Below are positions 32,370 to 43,362 of a DNA stretch of 64,000 nt, piece by piece (position 1 is the stretch's first letter; each line of letters begins with the position of its first letter). The notes below the pieces were generated by a model. It made no database searches and was not told the origin of the DNA. It worked only from the letters and a program-made list of their open reading frames with translations. The stretch spans positions 645,599 to 709,598 of the forward strand of contig JAMPIV010006391.1 in NCBI GenBank assembly GCA_024509875.1. The letters are read 5' to 3'. This stretch comes from Oreohelix idahoensis. Taxonomy: Eukaryota > Mollusca > Gastropoda > Stylommatophora > Oreohelicidae. Position numbers and translations under genes: made by a program.

Positions 32370-32550
32370 TAAAAGATCCCCTTACACGCCCATTGGGAAT
32401 ATGGTGTTAGGCCCATATTTTCTTGACCATCGGCAGACTAGGGGTGATGTGGTCAGTATCACGCCGGCCACCTTAACCTTCCCAGAGTTGCTCTGGTACC
32501 CAGTTCATGGGGCTGGGTCGACCCCAGAGCTGTTAACGGTCTACAAAAAA
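32370..32550 (+). repeat. Probable dispersed SINE-like repeat
   Basis: GC-rich relative to its surroundings and containing GCTCTGGTACCCAGTTCATG followed by GGGCTGGGTCGACCCC, which looks like a tRNA-type B-box region. I recall similar sequences as common repeats in lophotrochozoan genomes, but no second copy lies in this window. Confidence 0.35.
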
Positions 32551-32702
32551 CTATCCGTATATTGCCATAAAGTTCTTACAAAAGTCTTCTGTGTGACTAC
32601 ATAAAAGCTCATACATGTCAACTAGAACAGGTTACCCATAATCTGTACACATTTTTTTTTTTTTTTCGTTTTTAGATCTTTACAGCTGTACATACTTTCT
32701 GT

Positions 32703-32910
32703 TCCAACGGGCTGATCACCCGTTTGCCAGTCACTTCGATTACGGAAACAACAGCAAATGGGTTGATTTGCCGTTGCCCTAAAGACGCCATTAGGCGTGA
32801 TGGGAAATAATGGCAAAGAAAACCTATCTGCTGTTGCCCTAAGACGCCACTAGGCGTAATGGCCACTGACCGCTTTGACGGTCGGTGGCTAAGGACGGAA
32901 GAAGAAGATG
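32703..32910 (+). mobile_element. SINE sharing its 3' end with the RTE LINE, copy 2
   Basis: Same family as 28420-28632. Flanked by CTTTCTGT at 32695-32702 and 32911-32918. Its last part, with GGCGTAATGGCCACTGACCG and CTAAGGACGGAAGAAGAAG, is close to the RTE LINE 3' end at 20873-20940 (reverse). Confidence 0.82.
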
Positions 32911-33175
32911 CTTTCTGTAGACCTACAGGTTTTTTGGCTAATTATTAACCTGTTACAGTTTCATATACCCAAAAATGCCAGCACACAAAAACTAACATCC
33001 TGTCAAAAACGGCTGGAAAAAAACAAACCATAAAAACTTGTCCATCGTTGCCCCATATCAATGAGATTTTGGTATTTGGCAAGACCTGGGTTATAAATTG
33101 ATTTTTGGTAAATGTAAAGCTTCAATTTTCTTACTTTTTTTCTCAATCAATCAAGTGATTTTTAAAATAGTCATG

Positions 33176-33319
33176 GCTTTCCGGGCAATGGAATCTTTGC
33201 TTTGGGAGCTGAGAAGTCACTTGGTATTTGATCAGGGCGATGATGATGTGGCCAAATCAGATGTGCATATTGCATATGGGTCTGATTTAAACTCTGACAG
33301 CGACACTGATAAAAGTTAA
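33176..33319 (+). other. Unassigned acidic open frame
   Basis: The frame MAFRAMESLLWELRSHL... ends in an acidic, Ser/Asp-rich stretch (SDLNSDSDTDKS) and a stop. It could be the start of a piggyBac-like transposase, whose N-termini are often acidic. A Cys-containing stretch downstream near 34250-34370 would fit the end of such a protein, but the middle is missing and I do not rely on it. Confidence 0.25.
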
Positions 33320-33483
33320 TCCAGTGAAAGAAGTAAGCCTAATAATATTGATGACATATCAAACGAAGGAGGTAGTCAATGATGCATACTAAAGTTAAAA
33401 TTTGTGAATTTGTAGGAAATCCTGGACCTTAACACACTCTAGATCTAGTTTATCTGGTCACAGACTAGAGATGTGACGGGTTC

Positions 33484-33666
33484 ATGGCAAAAGTCATAGC
33501 TGTGGAGGTAGGTGCAAGAAGGCTAGTGGCTGTCTCAGTTTATGATCTTCTGAAACTATTGGGTGTCAAAGGACAGTCTGTACATAAAGGGCTCAGTGAA
33601 ACTGCGGAAAGGGCAACATGCTGGCTGTGGAGTTACCGTAACGGACAATGGAGTTTAAGACAGTAA
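33484..33666 (+). pseudogene. Non-LTR element C-terminal tail fragment
   Basis: The frame IAVEVGARRLVAVSVYDLLK, then GLSETAERATCWLW and WSYRNGQW, follows a pattern that I know from the C-terminus of some LINE proteins (..VEVG.RGF.A.S...L..LG..G, ..AAERAS.WLW..R). No RT remains upstream. Confidence 0.45.
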
Positions 33667-33699
33667 TTTATTTACAACATAATGGTTATTTTCACAGTT

Positions 33700-33905
33700 G
33701 TTTCCAGCTGGCAGTATGGATAGAACCACACAGGAGTGAAGTTGAAAGTTGCAACCAAGGTGGAGTGGGTTCAATTCCCAGTGCAGGCTGGAAAGACAAC
33801 AGGAGGCTGACACTAGGGAGTCACGACTGACACACACACACCCTGTGTGATTATTAAAGGACCTAAACACTTGACCAACAGGTGGAATCTTTATGATGAT
33901 CAGAT
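33700..33905 (+). repeat. tRNA-derived SINE-like sequence
   Basis: Contains GTGGGTTCAATTCCCAGTGC, a good B-box-type sequence, about 55 bases after an A-box-like stretch near 33718. Followed by a non-coding body with a CA run. A single copy in this window, so the limits are approximate. Confidence 0.4.
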
Positions 33906-35414
33906 TTCCTCCTGTTGTGACACTCCGTATTGAGCTTCGTATCATATCATATGTGAAGAATAGTACCAGAGGTGCTCAAAACAAAACATGGAAATAGTGG
34001 TAAACAAGAACTTATGAGAAAGCTCGAGCGGAAAAAAAATATGCTCATTTGTTTTCTCAAAGAACAAAACGGTCATTGTATGTTTGCTTTTCCTATCTTT
34101 GTATGGTTTTTTTTATTTTTTTGTACACGTTTTTCAGATTATTTTGTACAGGGTTTTCATCTCCAGGGGTTGGCATGTATGAAAGCCCCCTTCATGTTTA
34201 TAAGTCATATGGGTTGATGTGTCAGCTGTTCTTACGTACATAAAAAACATCATTGTGTACTAGTTGTGGAAACATCATATGGGTCTAAATCAAAAGGAAC
34301 CCACCTTGTATAGAAACTTGTGGCATGAACCCTGGTTGCTTGGCAGAAAGATATAAATGTTTTTGGAAGACTTCTATAATTTATTTAATTTTTGTATAGT
34401 TCTTACACTCTGTAGTAAGAATTTTTGAGTCCATGTAATTATGTTTCGGGAACCAGGTTGTCTCTTGATGTGTAGAAGCTAATCGGTTTCTTTGTAAATA
34501 AAACATCTGTTCAACTCTGCCATTGCTCGAAAACTCTTTTTTCTTTACATGTCACCCCCGAGCAACAAAAAATAATCTATCAATCTTTACATGACAACTT
34601 CCTTGAACTAATGCAATGAACAGTTATCATATCTCTAAGATCAGTATGGAGATTATAACTTCTCCTATGGCGTCATTAAAAAAATTGCTGTAATTCTAGA
34701 ATATGTGCTGCCGGTCACAGTAAATGGCAGTACATCACTGTAGTAAAGTATAAAAGTACATCACTGTCAAAAGTACATCACTGTAGTAAGTATAAAAGCT
34801 TTCGTTGAAAAAGTATTAGTTATCCAAGGTAAAGTGGAGGCTGAAAGAATAAGGCGATGAAACAGTACAAAAATATAAACTGTCATTGTTCTAGAACTGT
34901 TCCCCAGGGGAATAGCTAGGATAGAACTTCCAAAATGTCACAAACAGAAGTATTGTAACAAAGCATAATAAGTTTTTTGTCATTACATTCTTAGGAAATT
35001 ATTAATTTCAAAGAATAAAAAACAGGTCACACACTTGTAAAAATGAGACAATTCAGTGCACATCAGAAGAAGGGAAAGAACATATTATTTACACATGAAT
35101 GCTGTGGGTGTTATATATGACAATGAATGTAAATAGCTGCAGGAATACTCTTGTGTATAATGTAAAATTCTGTCAGTAAAAATTATTAGAAAATACAAGC
35201 TAAAAAAATTATAAATTAATTACCAAACCTTGTCTGTAATGCCTAATTTCCCAGAAGTTCCAGAAAACATTCTGAACAAGAAAAATAATGTGATTTTTAT
35301 TATGCCGGATACAGAGTGCAACTGAATGATGTTGGAATGAAGTAGGCAGTAGCTACTGTCGCATTTGGATTATCAGAATTAACAGCTAATTGATTTTTTA
35401 TTGTATTGCATCAG
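33906..35414. other. Spacer upstream of the caspase prodomain exon
   Basis: AT-rich DNA. An AATAAA near 34497 follows a T-rich stretch and may be an old 3' end. A short duplicated phrase, AAAAGTACATCACTGT, lies near 34750-34790. No coding exon that I can support. Confidence 0.35.
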
Positions 35415-35511
35415 TTGATACAACAGATGCCCTTGGAGATGGTCATATGGATCAGACCGATGCTCTGGGGGTTGATAAGAGGGATGAGACTGATGCCAGA
35501 GGTCAGTCAAG
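35415..35511 (+). CDS. Caspase prodomain exon with three DxTDA motifs
   Basis: Preceded by an acceptor (TTGCATCAG) and followed by a donor (GTAAGG). In the frame that joins to the next exon it reads DTTDALG, DQTDALG and DETDARG, three copies of an Asp-rich unit. Each has the P4-Asp/P1-Asp pattern that executioner caspases cleave. It leaves AG over, which joins G from 39244 to give Arg before LPRMSDSDF. A short acidic prodomain removed by cleavage is normal for caspase-3/7. Confidence 0.75.
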
Positions 35512-36657
35512 GTAAGGCACTAATTGGTATTTACTGTTTTTCCCAAATTGTAATTGTCTTTAGAATTAAATTATGGCTATCTGCTTTTGTCAGTTGTCCT
35601 GTAATGGTATATATTTTTTGTATGATTACTGGCCTCTTGTAAATACTAAAGGAAGAAAAAAAAACACACACAAGCAGAACAAAGACAACACATTACAGAA
35701 ACACAACAAAGACACACACGCACACAAATACATACCTATACTTTGGTCTTGTCATGTTAGAGTTCTAGTGTGATATTCTAATTACAGGAGAACCTCCATA
35801 ATCTGGACTAACTGGAGCCGTGAGTCGTTCGGATGAGAAAAAAATTGTTAGGAATTTCTATCATTATTAAAAAAATGCTGATCTGTGAACTAAAAAAAAA
35901 AGAGGGTGTAACAATGAAAAAACACTGAGTTGTAATTAAAATCTTTTTATTCATAGGTTACAGGATGAAGGAAATTTTCAACAGCATCATTTTTTAACTT
36001 CATTTCTTTGTTGCTGGGTGTGGTAAAGTGGGATGATATTAATATTTATAGGGGACTTAGTGTACTGACTGAGATCAGCTGTGAAGGTATCTGTATCTAA
36101 TAAGTGTGGTGTATTACAGATGACCTTACTTGCTACCACATTTATACCTCAGTCAGAATTATTCTGGAATATTGTGATGACTACGTTGAATGTCTAGGGT
36201 TATGAAAATGATGAAGTGTAAGTCACAACAACAACAGACAGATAAACAATTTAATTTATTCCACAACACTTTACAACACTGTGACACTCACACACATATA
36301 ACACTCTATAAGACTATCTTAAATGAGTCAAGTGTAAAGTTTCAAATATATATGTAATAATGCCTTTCAATAATAGATATCCTGATTCAACTACACAGTG
36401 AACCAGGAATCACAATCAAATGTAATTACAATTTATAAATATGATCTTTGTATTGACATAATTTATTAGTATTATCCTATGTGTGTAAGTTGTGAAGTAG
36501 TACTATGAGGTAATACTGGTTTTGTTTTTCAAGCTAGATTGTTGTTTGTCATCATGACTTCAAGTGTTTGATTATCGTGGAAATAGTATTGGGAAAAGTT
36601 CACAGTTCCTGTCATTTGAAACAATTTATTGTCCCTCTGTGTTTAATATAATGTCAA

Positions 36658-36699
<42 letters not shown>

Positions 36700-39600
36700 T
36701 AATGTTGAGCTGCTCTGGCCACAGAAGCTTATCTTTCATGATGGAGGCAGGAAAAGACTCCTCTGCTCGATTGCTTCACTGTGTTCTGGAGACACCTCAC
36801 TGGTCGCTATCTGGACCAAGGAGTATGCTGTCAGCCTCTGGATTCAGCAAAACTCAGACCAGGTGCTGCTTCAATAACTTAGGACCACGGTCCCTGAAAC
36901 AAGAAGGTTGTACCTCCTATTTCAGAACTAATTTATAATCTATTTCCACACTGAACACAATACATAACAAACACTGAGTTCAGAGCGGTAGGCCAACTGC
37001 TAGCTTCATCTGAAACAATTTACACCAGTATACTCCTCCCTAATGGTTACTACGCCTCTGCAATTCCAGCATTAGTTCTTTCTAGTCAATAAGATAGGTA
37101 ACAGTGTACTGTTTGGCAATTCCATGCAGTTTTACTTTTCTCCGACACGTCCTGTTCAGGTTGGAGCACTATCTAGGCCTTGCCTCATGTTTGCTACTGA
37201 ACCACGCACATATACAGACATAAATTATTAATTTACATTCAATTTTCATTAAAAAGATATCAAATATGTCAAGCTTACCACAATTCATGGAAATAATACA
37301 CAAATACGTTGACTGGCAATGAATATGGCACAAATTCCGATCTACCTCTGTCCCAGGCTTTTATTTAGAAAAAATATAAGCTGGTTCTCAACGCACTGTT
37401 TCTGAGTAAGTTTATTTTAAAATGTGACACTGAACTGACGCTCCTAATTGACTATATTCGCGGGTCTAACCAATCGGGCCATGTTTACACAGCTTTTCAA
37501 AAAAAGTACCCCTACTACCGTTTCCCCTAACAACAAAAAATTAGTATTTGTAGTCCGACTAATCGTGTTTTGCCTTACATTTACTTCTATCCAATCAAAT
37601 AGGATTTAACATGGTGGCCTATTTCCCGTAAAATGGTGGTTTCAAAACATGCCACTGTGCGATTATTATTTGGTGTTGTCTGACACCCTCACTATTTTCT
37701 TTTGGCTATAATTTGTTAATTCCTAGACTATTTGCGTAACACTTAACATATTCTTTGTCCGCAAGTCCTAAGGAACCCAAATATATAAGTTTTAAGGGAG
37801 CTAAGTGGCGGCGTTCAAAATATGTATTTTCTTCTAGGATAGTCGTGCTGTTACCACCTCCTCACTTCCAAACTTTATGGTGTCTGCTGTACTGTCAGAC
37901 TAATGTCAGGAGTTTAGACATAAAACAGTAGAATGTCATGTTTCCTAATAAGCATTTTACAGGTTTTTAAACCTAACTCTCGTAGTTGTAGTGTTTTTTA
38001 TCACTGTCTATTTGAAAAAAAGTTAGTGCTTCATGCCTTACGCTTTAGGGGTGGCATTAATTGTATATCGCGAGACGCGTGTTAGTGTTGCCGGCGTTCC
38101 TGCTTTCAGCCCTCCCTCTCTCTCTATCCTAATTCCATCTGTCTTTTCATTACGCAGTGTATAAAATGAAATTAATGCTAGTATTAATTTAGGTCATTAA
38201 GCAGCTTGCGTATCTTAAGGTTTTCTTAGAGATGCAGTACACGTTTTATTGTTTTGTGGAAACGCGTGTATGCTGCTATAGGCTTTATTAGTAAACGTGA
38301 AAACGTGAGAATATGCAGACGAAGCAGAAAAAGGGGGATCTCGAGTACAGTCATTGTGACAGCACTATGCTTTTACCATTTCTCTTTCCTTTTATCGAAT
38401 TAATGCGTTAGGTTTTACAATTTACTTTTTAATTTATATATGTGTATTTAGAATGTTTCACGACACTGGGTTCCTCACTCTTTTCAGTAAGAGTAATTGA
38501 TTTTGACAGCATTCAATTTGTTGCTTGTACGAAGCCATCGCTGTCTCAGCTGTGGCGTGAATACCTTTTTTATGCGTAGACCCATAATCTGAACCAAGTT
38601 TCATTGCTAACTTTAAAGTTTTTTTACTTGTTGTTTTTTAAATCTAATGTGAGTGAATTGTCAGCGTCATGTAGTTTAACTAACAAAGACCCGCTGTCTC
38701 CTTGTGAAAATCTGTTTAAAATCTCAATCTTTGATTTAATTATTGATAATTTCTGCTTCCTTTTAGAAGACACCATAGCTACAGTATGATATAAGTAAAA
38801 TTATGTAAAAACTACAGTCAATTTCGCACTAAGCAAACTGAATAACAGTGCAGATGAATTGAGTTAAGAGCAGATACTCTTTCCCACCTACAACTCTTAC
38901 TGTAATGTCACATTCTGGTTTAGGTCTTGCACACTCCTCACTTTCTGGTGCCAGCATTAAAAACAATGCTGGCTCATTTGGATTATTGCTGTTTGGATTA
39001 TCGAGATTCTGCTGTATTTACTTATAGGAATGCTTATTGCCCAGCTTCATAAATCACCTTCATCAGCCATTACAGTTTACAGTAGAAGCTCTTGAGTAGT
39101 GTTTGCTACCCGCTACTTCTTCAGCCATACATCACATTTTTTTTATGTCAGATAATTAAATGCTGATCTATTGATAGTCATTTGTTATTAATACCCATTG
39201 TGCTTCCCTGGACATTAAAATTGTTGTATAATCCAACTACCAGGTTACCAAGAATGAGTGATTCAGACTTTGTGTCTGATCGGTACAGTATGAATCGTAA
39301 TCGGGGCGTGGCAGTTATTATCAACAATAAGAACTTCTATCCCAAGACACGCATGGGACAACGAGTTGGAACTGATATTGATGCAGCATCTATGTATGAA
39401 TTGTTGAACACACTAGACTTTCACAGTATTCGCAGGTATAATAACCAGACTGCCAGCGATATAAGGAATATACTTTATGAAGGTATGAAAATGGAAGAAA
39501 TAAACAATAAACATTTTGTTGAACACATTAGACTTTCACAGTATTCACAGGTATAATAACCTGACTGCCAGCGATATAAGGAATATTCTTTATGAAAGTA

Positions 39601-41499
39601 CGATTGAAGACAGCAAAGGAAGAAGAGAATAGTGAGAATCAGGAGAGGTAAATGGAAAAAAAAAAGATGAGAAAGTGAAGATTAAAAAGAAGAAACAAGC
39701 AGAAAGATGTTGAGGTCACATATTTCAAAAGCAATATAAAGAACAGACAATAATTTCTTCTGTTTTTCTTTCCTGAGCAGTAGCAAAGATGGACCACACA
39801 GACAATGACTGTTTTCTGTGTGTCATACTTACTCATGGAGAAGAAGGTTACATCTTTGGTACTGATAACAAGGTGACTGTGGATGAACTATTGCTGCCTT
39901 TCAAAGGAGATAAATGCCCAACTCTTGCTGGAAAGCCAAAATTATTTTTCATACAGGTATTTCAGAAATGCTAGTTTAATCAGCTTCAGCAGGGAGACTT
40001 TTATAATTCAAACAAACGCTGTGATAACTTTGTTTGCTTTGAAATAACTGAGCCAGTAAAGATTTAGTGGTTGAAAATGTTTTTAAAATGTGATGTACAT
40101 CTGCTTCAAAACATAGCTCTTCATATGACTTCATAAGCCTTGTTCCTGCTCATTCTTTATATACACTTGTTAGTTTTTAGTGACTTCACATTATTGAATA
40201 ATGGTCACCTTGGTAGCATTGTATTGACAGCTGATAACCTTTGATTCCCCACTATACAGGCTTGCAGGGGTTCAGCACTAGATCAGGGCACAACAGTTCA
40301 TGATGGAGATGGACAGGAAGCAGATGAAGTGGAAGTTATCCGTCGCATTCCAACAGAAGCAGACTTTCTGATGGCATACTCTGTCGTTCCAGGTTTGCCC
40401 CAAACCCTCCCTCCCTCTATTTTTTTAGGTTTAACGAAAGAGAGGCCACCCAAAAACAACTTGGCGGAGAACTGTGGAGGCCGAGATGCAAAGAATGAAC
40501 CAGAGCTGGGGCACTGTATGAAGATTGGCTGCCGACCAAACAAAGTGGAAGCAGTTTGTTGCTGCCCTACAAGATGCCACCAGGCGTGATGGCCACTGAC
40601 TGCTTTGACAGTCGGCGGCTAAGGATCAAAGAAGAAGAAAATGTGTAATTTTTTTCTATAGTTGCTTTCCCATAGTGGTAAATTTTGAATAGCTACTTTG
40701 GTAGTAGGAGCAGCAGTAATAGTGGGAGTTGTAGTATTTGGCGAATTAGTAGTAGTATTTAATATGTTTTTGTCATAGTAGTAATAGTAATTGCTCTTGT
40801 AGCTGTAGTATTAGGTGGTGTTGTAGTTATTATAATTGTGATAGTAGTTGTTGCAGGTTTAGTTGTAATAGTAGTAACTGGTCGCGCCCACTTCATAAAA
40901 CTGGTCCTATTGTAGTGAAGTCTATAACACATCACTATCATAGAGCATATCTGCTTTGGTACTACTTTTACCTTCTAACTACGGGAAGTAGTGTGGGACT
41001 GAATGTACAGCTTCTAATGTCATCTTGACTGGCCTCCATGACATGACAACTGTGTGGAAAAAAAAAACAAAAAAAATGTTTTTCAGTGTATGAGGCTCAT
41101 CCTCACGCATTTGGTAGCTATCTGAAGGAGAGCTCCAGATAATCATTTCCTGCAGGGTTAAAAAGTTAAATGATTGTTACAGTTGAGAGAAGTCTGGAGT
41201 GCACACAACATAATATGCATTTTTTTCATCTTTGTATCTGACTGTTGATATTTTTTCTACTCACAGGGTATTTTTCTTGGAGGAATACATCAAATGGCTC
41301 ATGGTTCATTCAGGCAGTAGTTGATGTTTTTAGCAGGAACTGGGAGACAATGGATGTTCTGACTATGATGACAAGAGTCAACAAGAAAGTGGCCTTTGAC
41401 TTTGAGTCAAATGCTAGCAATGAGTTTATGAGACGAAAGAAGCAGATTCCATGCATTACATCCATGCTTACTAAGGATTTGTATTTTACTAAGAGATAA
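35415..41499 (+). CDS. Executioner-type caspase gene (5 coding exons seen)
   Basis: Exons 35415-35511, 39244-39482, 39781-39956, 40260-40392 and 41267-41499 join in frame (intron phases 2, 1, 0, 1), with GT..AG at every intron. The product is a cysteine protease of the caspase-3/7 type, which cuts after Asp during apoptosis in the cytosol. The large subunit has MNRNRGVAVIINNKNF, a substrate-pocket Arg in GQRVGTD, the catalytic His in LTHGEEG and the catalytic Cys in QACRG. The small subunit has GYFSWRNTSNGSWF, with the second pocket Arg, and ends near QIPCITSMLTKDLYF. All key residues are present, so it looks functional. The true start exon is not certain: the first exon listed begins in mid-codon, so an upstream exon is required (see 23461-23587). 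No CARD or death-effector domain is seen. An initiator caspase is unlikely from the sequence type. Confidence 0.93.
35512..39243. other. Large caspase intron
   Basis: 3.7 kb between the prodomain exon and the p20 exon. It holds a run of about 32 G at 36664-36695 followed by an unassigned GC-richer segment (36700-36930). I see no recognised element or second gene in the rest; 36240-36500 and 36940-37600 look like worn repeats. Confidence 0.55.
36664..36695 (+). repeat. Poly-G run, about 32 bases
   Basis: An uninterrupted G tract within the first visible caspase intron. Such tracts can form G-quadruplexes and are also prone to length error in assemblies. Confidence 0.95.
39244..39482 (+). CDS. 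Caspase exon, start of the large subunit
   Basis: The acceptor is CCAACTACCAG; the donor is GTATGA. It encodes the start of the p20 subunit with NRGVAVIINNKNF and GTDIDAASMYELL. An in-frame ATG at 39254 (MSDSDF) could also serve as a start in a transcript without a prodomain exon. The last 84 bases are repeated inside the following intron. Confidence 0.92.
39514..39597 (+). repeat. Duplicate of the end of a caspase exon, within the intron
   Basis: Matches 39399-39482 with about seven differences by eye, 115 bases downstream. It keeps the reading frame of the exon (open throughout) and still ends next to a GT (GAAAGTACG). No acceptor of comparable strength precedes it beyond a CACAG inside the copy. 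Confidence 0.9.
39781..39956 (+). CDS. Caspase exon with the catalytic His
   Basis: Follows TTTCCTGAGCAG and ends FFIQ before GTATTT. It carries HTDNDCFLCVILTHGEEG and VTVDELLLPF, then LAGKPKLFFIQ. The first two bases complete a Val codon with the previous exon. Confidence 0.94.
40260..40392 (+). CDS. Caspase exon with the catalytic Cys and subunit linker
   Basis: Starts at the Ala of QACRG after the acceptor CACTATACAG. It contains the intersubunit linker, DQGTTVHDGDGQEADEVEV, with several Asp that could serve for processing, then IPTEADFLMAYSVVP. It ends in phase 1 before GTTTGC. Confidence 0.94.
40437..40640 (+). mobile_element. RTE LINE 3' end inside the caspase intron
   Basis: Matches the reverse complement of about 20873-21080, from CGAAAGAGAGGCC to the GAAGAAGAA tail. 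It is a very short 5'-truncated copy. It lies 44 bases after the exon end, between the QACRG exon and the small-subunit exon, so it is removed by splicing. The frame across it is open for a while but reads LINE, not caspase. Confidence 0.85.
40700..40885 (+). repeat. Imperfect TAG/GTA trinucleotide-rich stretch
   Basis: Repeated TAGTAGT, GTAGTA and TAATAGTA words make a degenerate microsatellite in the same intron. No other function is evident. Confidence 0.6.
41267..41499 (+). CDS. Caspase last exon (small subunit)
   Basis: Follows TTTTTTCTACTCACAG. The first bases complete the Gly codon in VPGYFSWRN. It encodes SWRNTSNGSWFIQ, LTMMTRVNKKVAFDFES and KKQIPCITSMLTKDLYF, ending at TAA 41497-41499. 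The length fits a p10 subunit. Confidence 0.94.
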
Positions 41500-41917
41500 G
41501 TAAAGAAAATGTTGGTCAAAAATAACAAAATTGTTGTTTATAAGTGTACACAAAGGCAGCCAAATTGAATTTTTGTGTAATTTTAAATTGTCATCACATT
41601 TTTTTTGATTTTGTAACTAAACCGCTCTGTTGATATAAACTGTTATTGTAATACAATCTTTTGCAAGGAAAGTAATGATGTGGTAGCTGAAGGTGTTAGA
41701 TAGAGACAAAGGCATGACTTGGCAGCGATACATCAATATGCCAATCATGTTTGACAAGCTCAGGGATGTGTTAAGACAGAAATACAAACAATAGCCTGGT
41801 TCTGGGCAGAGCTGGTTCCATTGTTTCTGTTTATGTCTAATTTTGATCTCTTTTCACTAATTCTCTTTTTAAGTGATAGTTTTCTCAGTCTTCTTTCTTC
41901 TTCTTCTTCATTCACCC

Positions 41918-42292
41918 TCAGATGTCAACTTGAATAAGTTCAAAGAAAGCAGTGGTCAGCCTGAGGCTGTTGATATCTCCGTAGATTTTATCCAGGAATG
42001 GTACTGGTGATGGCCATAAGCGTTTTCTCTGTTCCTCATATGTTGGGCCCCTTTGAAGCAGATGTTCGGCAGTCATTTTATCGGTGCCACAGTCACACTC
42101 ATCAGTAGTTCCTATCTTTAATTTGTTGAATAGATGGTATCTCAATCTGTTATGACCTGTGCGAAGTCTGAAGATTACCACTTGTTCACTTCTGCTGAGC
42201 TCGTAATACGGATCATTTTTTTGTGTGGCCTGGATGCTCTTCTTCCCATTTGTGCCTGTACCTGCGCTTGATAAAACTCTTGGACTCCTCAT
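41918..42292 (-). pseudogene. LINE pol C-terminus, shifted frame
   Basis: Continues the protein after a frameshift. It contains LSRSEQVVIFRLRTGHNRL, CDCGTDKMTAEHLLQ (a CCHC-like zinc site usual at the end of RNase-H LINEs) and ends LTTAFFELIQVDI. Only the part below about 42230 belongs to it. Confidence 0.8.
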
Positions 42293-43100
42293 AGGTTATA
42301 TTTGTGTCAAGTTGAGGAAGTTTTCCCCCTTCCTTTGCCAATCTGTCAGCCTCTTCATTTCCAGGGATGTTGCAGTGAGAAGGGATCCACTGTATCACGA
42401 CTCTTTTGTATTGCTGACATAGTCTGTGAAGTGTTACTCTTAGGTCATCCAGTTCAGCATTACTTTGACTTTTCAGCATTGTAATCACTGACAGCGCATC
42501 TGAGAAGATAGCTACTGGTTTCTCTGAGCTTTCTTCTGTCATTAGAATTTCTGATGCAGTTTTTAAGGCCTCTGCTCTGAAGTTACTTGAAAATTTCCCT
42601 GTTGCGACTGCAATCTTTTTTTGTGTGCCATTGCTTAAGCTCAGGAAGACTCCTCCACCCCCATCTTCTGTTGCATTAGTTGCTGATCCATCTGTGTATG
42701 CATGGATCCAGGTGTTGCTTGGGTAATGTTTCTCTATATATTTTGTGGTTAGGACTCTCCTTTCTGTTTCATTTTGGCTGTTCTTTCTCTCAATACCAGG
42801 AATGTTTAATATCATTTCAGCGAAGCACTGTTGTTTCCAAATTGGTAGCTTGTGTGCAGTACATATTGACGTAGCTGTTGATATTGCGTTAATGGGGTCT
42901 ACTCTCATCTTTGTTTTGACTGTCTCTACAAAGTTGCTTCGCTTCAGTCTTCCCCTTCCAAGTCCATTTATTCTCTGGTGCATTGGGTGGTCTATCAGCT
43001 TCCTGAATTTCTCGGCCTGTTTTCTCAGTGACACCTTTGCTTTCTTTGTCTTCGTTAAATTATCTGCATCATGGTGTAAACATTTATTTCCATGTTGTAG

Positions 43101-43131
<31 letters not shown>

Positions 43132-43136
43132 AACAT
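42213..43136 (-). CDS. LINE pol fragment: RNase H domain
   Basis: A 307-codon frame; the first residues (a Lys run) come from the poly-A and are not part of the protein. The N-terminal third resembles the region between RT and RNase H of I/Jockey LINEs. RNase H has all four sites: HAYTDGSATN (Asp), FRAEALKTASEIL (Glu), IFSDALSVITML (Asp) and IPSHCNIPGNEEADRLAKEG (His, Asp). The frame shifts near 42225-42235 into the next segment. Confidence 0.85.
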
Positions 43137-43162
43137 TCATTGCTCAGGTAAAATGTATATTG

Positions 43163-43362
43163 TGTCTTCTCTTCTTTGATCCTTAGCAACCGACTGTCCC
43201 CCAGCCTGGTGGCATCTTGTAGGGCAACAACAAACTATTTCCACTTTGCTCGGACTGCGGTCATCCTTTGTGCAGTGCCCCAGCTCTGGTTCATTCTTTG
43301 CATCTCGGTTTCCACAGTTCTCCGCTAAGTTGTTTTTTGGTCTGCCTCTCTTTCGCTTTCCT
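43163..43362 (-). mobile_element. RTE LINE 3' end
   Basis: Matches 20886-21085 with differences; same orientation (minus). It is a short 5'-truncated copy, bordered on the left by TCTTCTCTTC, the worn GAA tail. Confidence 0.8.

Larger units (their letters stand above)
41885..43136 (-). mobile_element. 5'-truncated RNase-H-bearing LINE (Jockey/I-like)
   Basis: On the minus strand a partial pol protein with an RNase H domain is followed by a CCHC-like segment and a GAA-rich tail near 41885-41912. Only the part after RT survives. A poly-T on the + strand (43110-43132) sits at its 5' side, next to an RTE 3' end. Confidence 0.8.

Noticed and set aside
40329..40589. Open frame that runs from the caspase exon into the following intron
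   Set aside because: After 40392 the reading is LINE 3' sequence; the caspase continues at 41267 with a matching phase and motif.
43106..43136. Poly-T taken as the poly-A tail of the minus-strand LINE
   Set aside because: It lies at the 5' side of that LINE fragment, so it cannot be its tail; the GAA-rich end near 41885 is the better candidate.
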